This document shows, in pieces, positions 58,501 through 64,000 of a stretch of 64,000 nt of DNA (within the stretch, counting starts at the first letter, position 1; each line of letters begins with the position of its first letter). The notes under the pieces were generated by a model, which was not told the origin of the DNA, ran no database searches, and saw only the letters and a program-made list of their open reading frames with translations. A program made the position numbers and the translations under genes. The stretch comes from Solanum dulcamara (Eukaryota; Streptophyta; Magnoliopsida; Solanales; Solanaceae), in contig NC_077244.1 of the NCBI RefSeq assembly GCF_947179165.1, positions 74,136,144-74,200,143 of the forward strand, given 5' to 3'.

Positions 58501-59730
58501 TATGATTGTTTCGTCTATGCTGCAGGTTATGGTTCCAGAGAACTACAGAGAGTTTATTGATGCTCTGACTCTACTAGTGAAAGATAATATCATTCCCATG
58601 AGCAGAATTGATGATGCTGTGAAACGGATATTGAGAATTAAGTTCACCATGGGTCTCTTTGACAACCCACTGGCTGACCTTAGCTTGGTAAACCTACTCG
58701 GTAGCCGGGTAAGTTTGGTACTCAGAAATTGTTTCAACTCTTGGGATCTTAGTCTTTTACGTGTGATCTAACATGCTTCACTGCCTCTCTACAGGAACAT
58801 CGAGAGTTGGCAAGGGAAGCAGTAAGGAAATCACTTGTCCTTTTGAAGAACGGAAAGAGCATTAGTCAGCCACTACTTCCCCTTCCAAAGAAGACGCCAA
58901 AGATACTTGTAGCTGGAACTCATGCAGACAATTTGGGTTACCAATGCGGAGGCTGGACAATAGAATGGCAGGGCGTCCCAGGCAATGATTTAACAGTTGG
59001 TATGCCTTCTCATATTCTAGTTTCCACTTTACCACAAGTGACACTTTTCAGCACTCTTTTGATAAGGGGAACTACACACAGATAGCAGAAACATGTGTTT
59101 TTTCTGGTTTTACTAATTCCACTTTTCGTGGGCGATTAAATGTTGGACCTGATAATATGAAAATCCATTTACATGTCAGCATACAGAAGTTAAACTCTTG
59201 TAGCATTATGGAGGGAAATTGATAGATTTCTATATATGACAGGAACCACCATTTTAACTGCTATCAAGAAAACTGTGGATCCTTCTACCCAGGTAGTGTA
59301 CCAGCAGAATCCTGATGCAAACTTTGTGAAGTCAAACGAATTCAACTACGCCATTGTTGTAGTAGGTGAAGTTCCATATGCAGAGATGTTTGGTGACAGC
59401 ACAAATCTTACAATAACAGAACCTGGTCCTAGCACTATTAACAATGTCTGTGGGGCTGTGAAATGTATTGTAGTTGTCGTCTCTGGTCGTCCAGTTGTGC
59501 TAGAACCTTATGTCGATAAAATAGATGCACTTGTCGCTGCTTGGCTTCCAGGGACTGAAGGGCAAGGTGTGGCAGATGTTTTATTTGGTGACTATGGTTT
59601 CACTGGTAAACTTGCTAGGACTTGGTTCAAGTCAGTGGACCAGCTTCCTATGAATGTCGGCGATCGCAACTACAATCCCCTCTTTCCCTTTGGATTCGGA
59701 CTCACAACACAGCCAGTCAAATTGAATTAA
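55590..59730 (+). CDS. GH3 beta-D-glucan exohydrolase, copy D (complete, canonical)
   Basis: Releases glucose from non-reducing ends of beta-glucans or beta-glucosides; expected in the cell wall. Exons: 55590-55812, 56485-56689, 57003-57093, 57182-57327, 57990-58233, 58335-58439, 58526-58708, 58795-58999, 59243-59730. These total 1890 bp, 629 residues, the family's usual length. Signal peptide is about residues 1-24 ([10 protein letters not shown], then [10 protein letters not shown]). N-terminal TIM-barrel-like domain: [11 protein letters not shown] (Asp119), DPRWGR (Arg182), AKHFVGDGG (Lys230-His231), [10 protein letters not shown] (nucleophile Asp309, +1-site Trp310, Arg315). Second domain: [10 protein letters not shown] (Trp453, Trp457) and PYAEMFGD (acid/base Glu515). 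Residue spacing matches barley ExoI with an offset of 24 (23 at the two Trp). Intron 2 is GC-AG. Start chosen because upstream ATGs fall in a probable UTR intron. Every catalytic residue is present. Confidence 0.96.
57732..57863. repeat. 33-bp tandem repeat in intron 4 of copy D
   Basis: Units beginning GTTTAAGTATTGTTTAAGATG restart at 57732, 57765, 57798 and (diverged) 57831. In copies C and E the same intron has one unit and a TS SINE instead. Confidence 0.85.
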
Positions 59731-61032
59731 AAGACAGCATTGATACTATAATTTGTGTGACATTCAGCCTTTGGATAGAGTTTCAGAGCTGGATTCAGAA
59801 TACTAGTCAAACAGAAGATAAGGTACAAAAAGGAACTATTAAATTCCTTATAGAAGTTATGGGGTAAGCATATCCTTATGAACACAAGGGGTAGACAATT
59901 GCAAGAAAAGCTAGCAAGTTATTATTCATTATTGAAACTGGAAGAGCGAGCAGAAGGTAGAAAATTGTATCAAGGGCTTCCCTTTGAATATGTATTATTA
60001 TTATTATTAATTGCTATTAATTATGATTATGATGGTTTGTTACTGCTACAAAAGCATTTGTAGAGTGGTCAATGTGTCTTTCAATTTGAGAGTACTTAAG
60101 ACGGAAAATACAATGTTTAAAATGTCCACAAATGGGGATGAGTCTTTATGCTAAATCATCTTCCTTTATTTTGTAATCTACTGAAAACTAACCAGCATTA
60201 GTACTCAACATGTTGAAAACTATTTAGGCTAATTCACTTTTATAAACTAAACTGAATACATGAGAAATCCCCTAATGAATGTCGGTAGGAAATATAGATA
60301 TTGACTACTATTAGTTCACCTGGGAACCCTTGAGGACTTGGTTCAAGGCTATCCATGACTCTTGTTGATCCACACACCCACCCCCAACAAAACCCCTCCC
60401 TTGAGATCACTACAATAAGCAGGGACCTATTGCCTCTAGATAGAGATGGATCTGAGACAACGACAACAATGATATGTATTTCCTAGTTCTTATTTCAATT
60501 CCATTTGGTTGACGTGTCTAAAAAAACGCATGCTCTTTCTGTAGCACCCAACAATTTTTGAATATGATGGAATAGATGAATAATCAAAGCCATCACTGTT
60601 CATATATATTACACAAGTGTGGTTGTATCATTGTATGAAGTAAACGTTACATCAATAAAGTCGACAACATTTACAGAAATGATCAACACCCATTACTCAT
60701 TAAAGTTAGCATCAGTATTCCACAAAACCGACGATTCAGCATATCCCACAACAAAGTATCAGCAATTACAAGCAGCGCAGTAGCAGAAAAGCTTCCTCAC
60801 CTGCCATCCACACCTCCTGTGCCACTTTACCAGAAAACAAATTAAAGCCAATTAAATGATTAATCAAAAAACAAATTCAATAGCTTAACTAAACACAAAT
60901 AAAAACCACTCTTCTTACTTTTCAATTTCGTAGTACTAGTTTTTTTTTTCAGGAATTTGGAATGTTGTTGATTCTGGTCGGTCAACCTCAGAGTAGAGGG
61001 AAAACTGTGAAAAGGAATAATGCTCACCTCAA
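59731..61032. other. Convergent intergenic region between copy D and SMC3
   Basis: Holds both 3' ends. The D-proximal part and the stretch to about 60730 are homologous to the flanks of copies A, C and E, but without the TIR element and most of the intervening sequence. From about 60730 on it is unique and becomes the SMC3 3'-UTR side. An ATT microsatellite lies near 59995-60010. No further gene. Confidence 0.7.
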
Positions 61033-63611
<2,579 letters not shown>

Positions 63612-64000
63612 CTAGAATTTATATTAATCACCAAAATAATGGCGTTAATTTTACATTTACAAACACCCTCAACTAGCAATTAAGCAGTTCCAACCATTAT
63701 GTCAGAAGAACAAAAGCAAATGCACCTGTCTAAGGTAATATTGCATGTATACATATCACCACCTCTTTTTTTTAAAAAAAAGAATTTGTTCCTAGTCTAA
63801 AATAAGATTTTAGAGGTCAAAAGGTTTATAATGTGCACATATTTAAACAACTGAACACTTGAACACAGGTTTATACTATAAGGCATGCTTTAGAGTATCT
63901 CCACCTTTTCCTTCCTAAACTTTTTAGAAGGGGTAGAAGGCAACAAGGAAAAGATACAGGTCTAGAAGTTATTCCTGTCATGAAGCATATACATTAAAAA
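63612..64000 (-). other. SMC3 intron, runs off the window
   Basis: No coding stretch with SMC3 features is seen. The acceptor CTAG precedes the exon at 63611. AT-rich, with homopolymer tracts near 63766. Confidence 0.6.

Overview
This is plant nuclear DNA, most likely from a Solanaceae species close to Solanum. The evidence is AT-rich sequence, multi-exon genes with short introns, SINEs of the TS (tobacco/Solanaceae tRNA-derived) type, large solo LTRs, and two recognisable plant genes. These are a family 3 glycoside hydrolase (GH3, beta-D-glucan exohydrolase / beta-glucosidase) and the cohesin subunit SMC3. No tRNA or rRNA gene, CRISPR array or prokaryotic operon is visible.

The window is a local GH3 cluster amplified by segmental tandem duplication. 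Copy D (55590-59730, nine exons, 629 aa) is intact with canonical active-site residues. Copy C (22443-27378, nine exons, 628 aa) is also fully open. Copy A (1-1601) is the open 3' part, exons 5-9, of a third gene that starts outside the window. Copy B (15198-15417) is an orphan first exon. Copy E (42766-47038) has three frameshifts and has lost exon 9. A, C and E form a subfamily in which the Trp after the catalytic nucleophile Asp is Ser.

Downstream of A, C and E lies the same string of features: a GH3 3' flank, a long-TIR element, and pieces of a second degenerate GH3 paralogue ('P') that also carries an RNase H-like retroelement fragment. After P1 and P2 follows an array of composite repeats of about 0.85-0.9 kb. 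Each unit has two short A-rich modules plus a longer module that keeps traces of open frames. The block containing A (1 to about 15 kb) matches the block containing C and E's start (about 25.8 to 42.8 kb) at offsets of about 25.8-27.6 kb. Block 3 (E and P3) stops at about 53.49 kb.

Mobile elements date the events. One solo LTR with target duplication CAACT lies at the same array position three times (9491, 16601, 37817), each with its own deletions, so it predates the duplications. Two other solo LTRs of one family (19166-21631 and 48247-51467) sit in one block each and are younger. A hAT-like MITE and SINEs in introns 1 and 4 mark the A/C/E subfamily but are absent from D.

At the right end, D converges on the minus-strand 3' end of SMC3 (61033 to beyond 64000). 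The D-SMC3 intergenic sequence is homologous to the 3' flanks of A, C and E, so D next to SMC3 looks like the least rearranged arrangement. The enzymes are predicted to be secreted and to release glucose from cell-wall glucans or glucosides. The altered pocket suggests the expanded copies have a different or relaxed acceptor-site specificity. That last point is inference.
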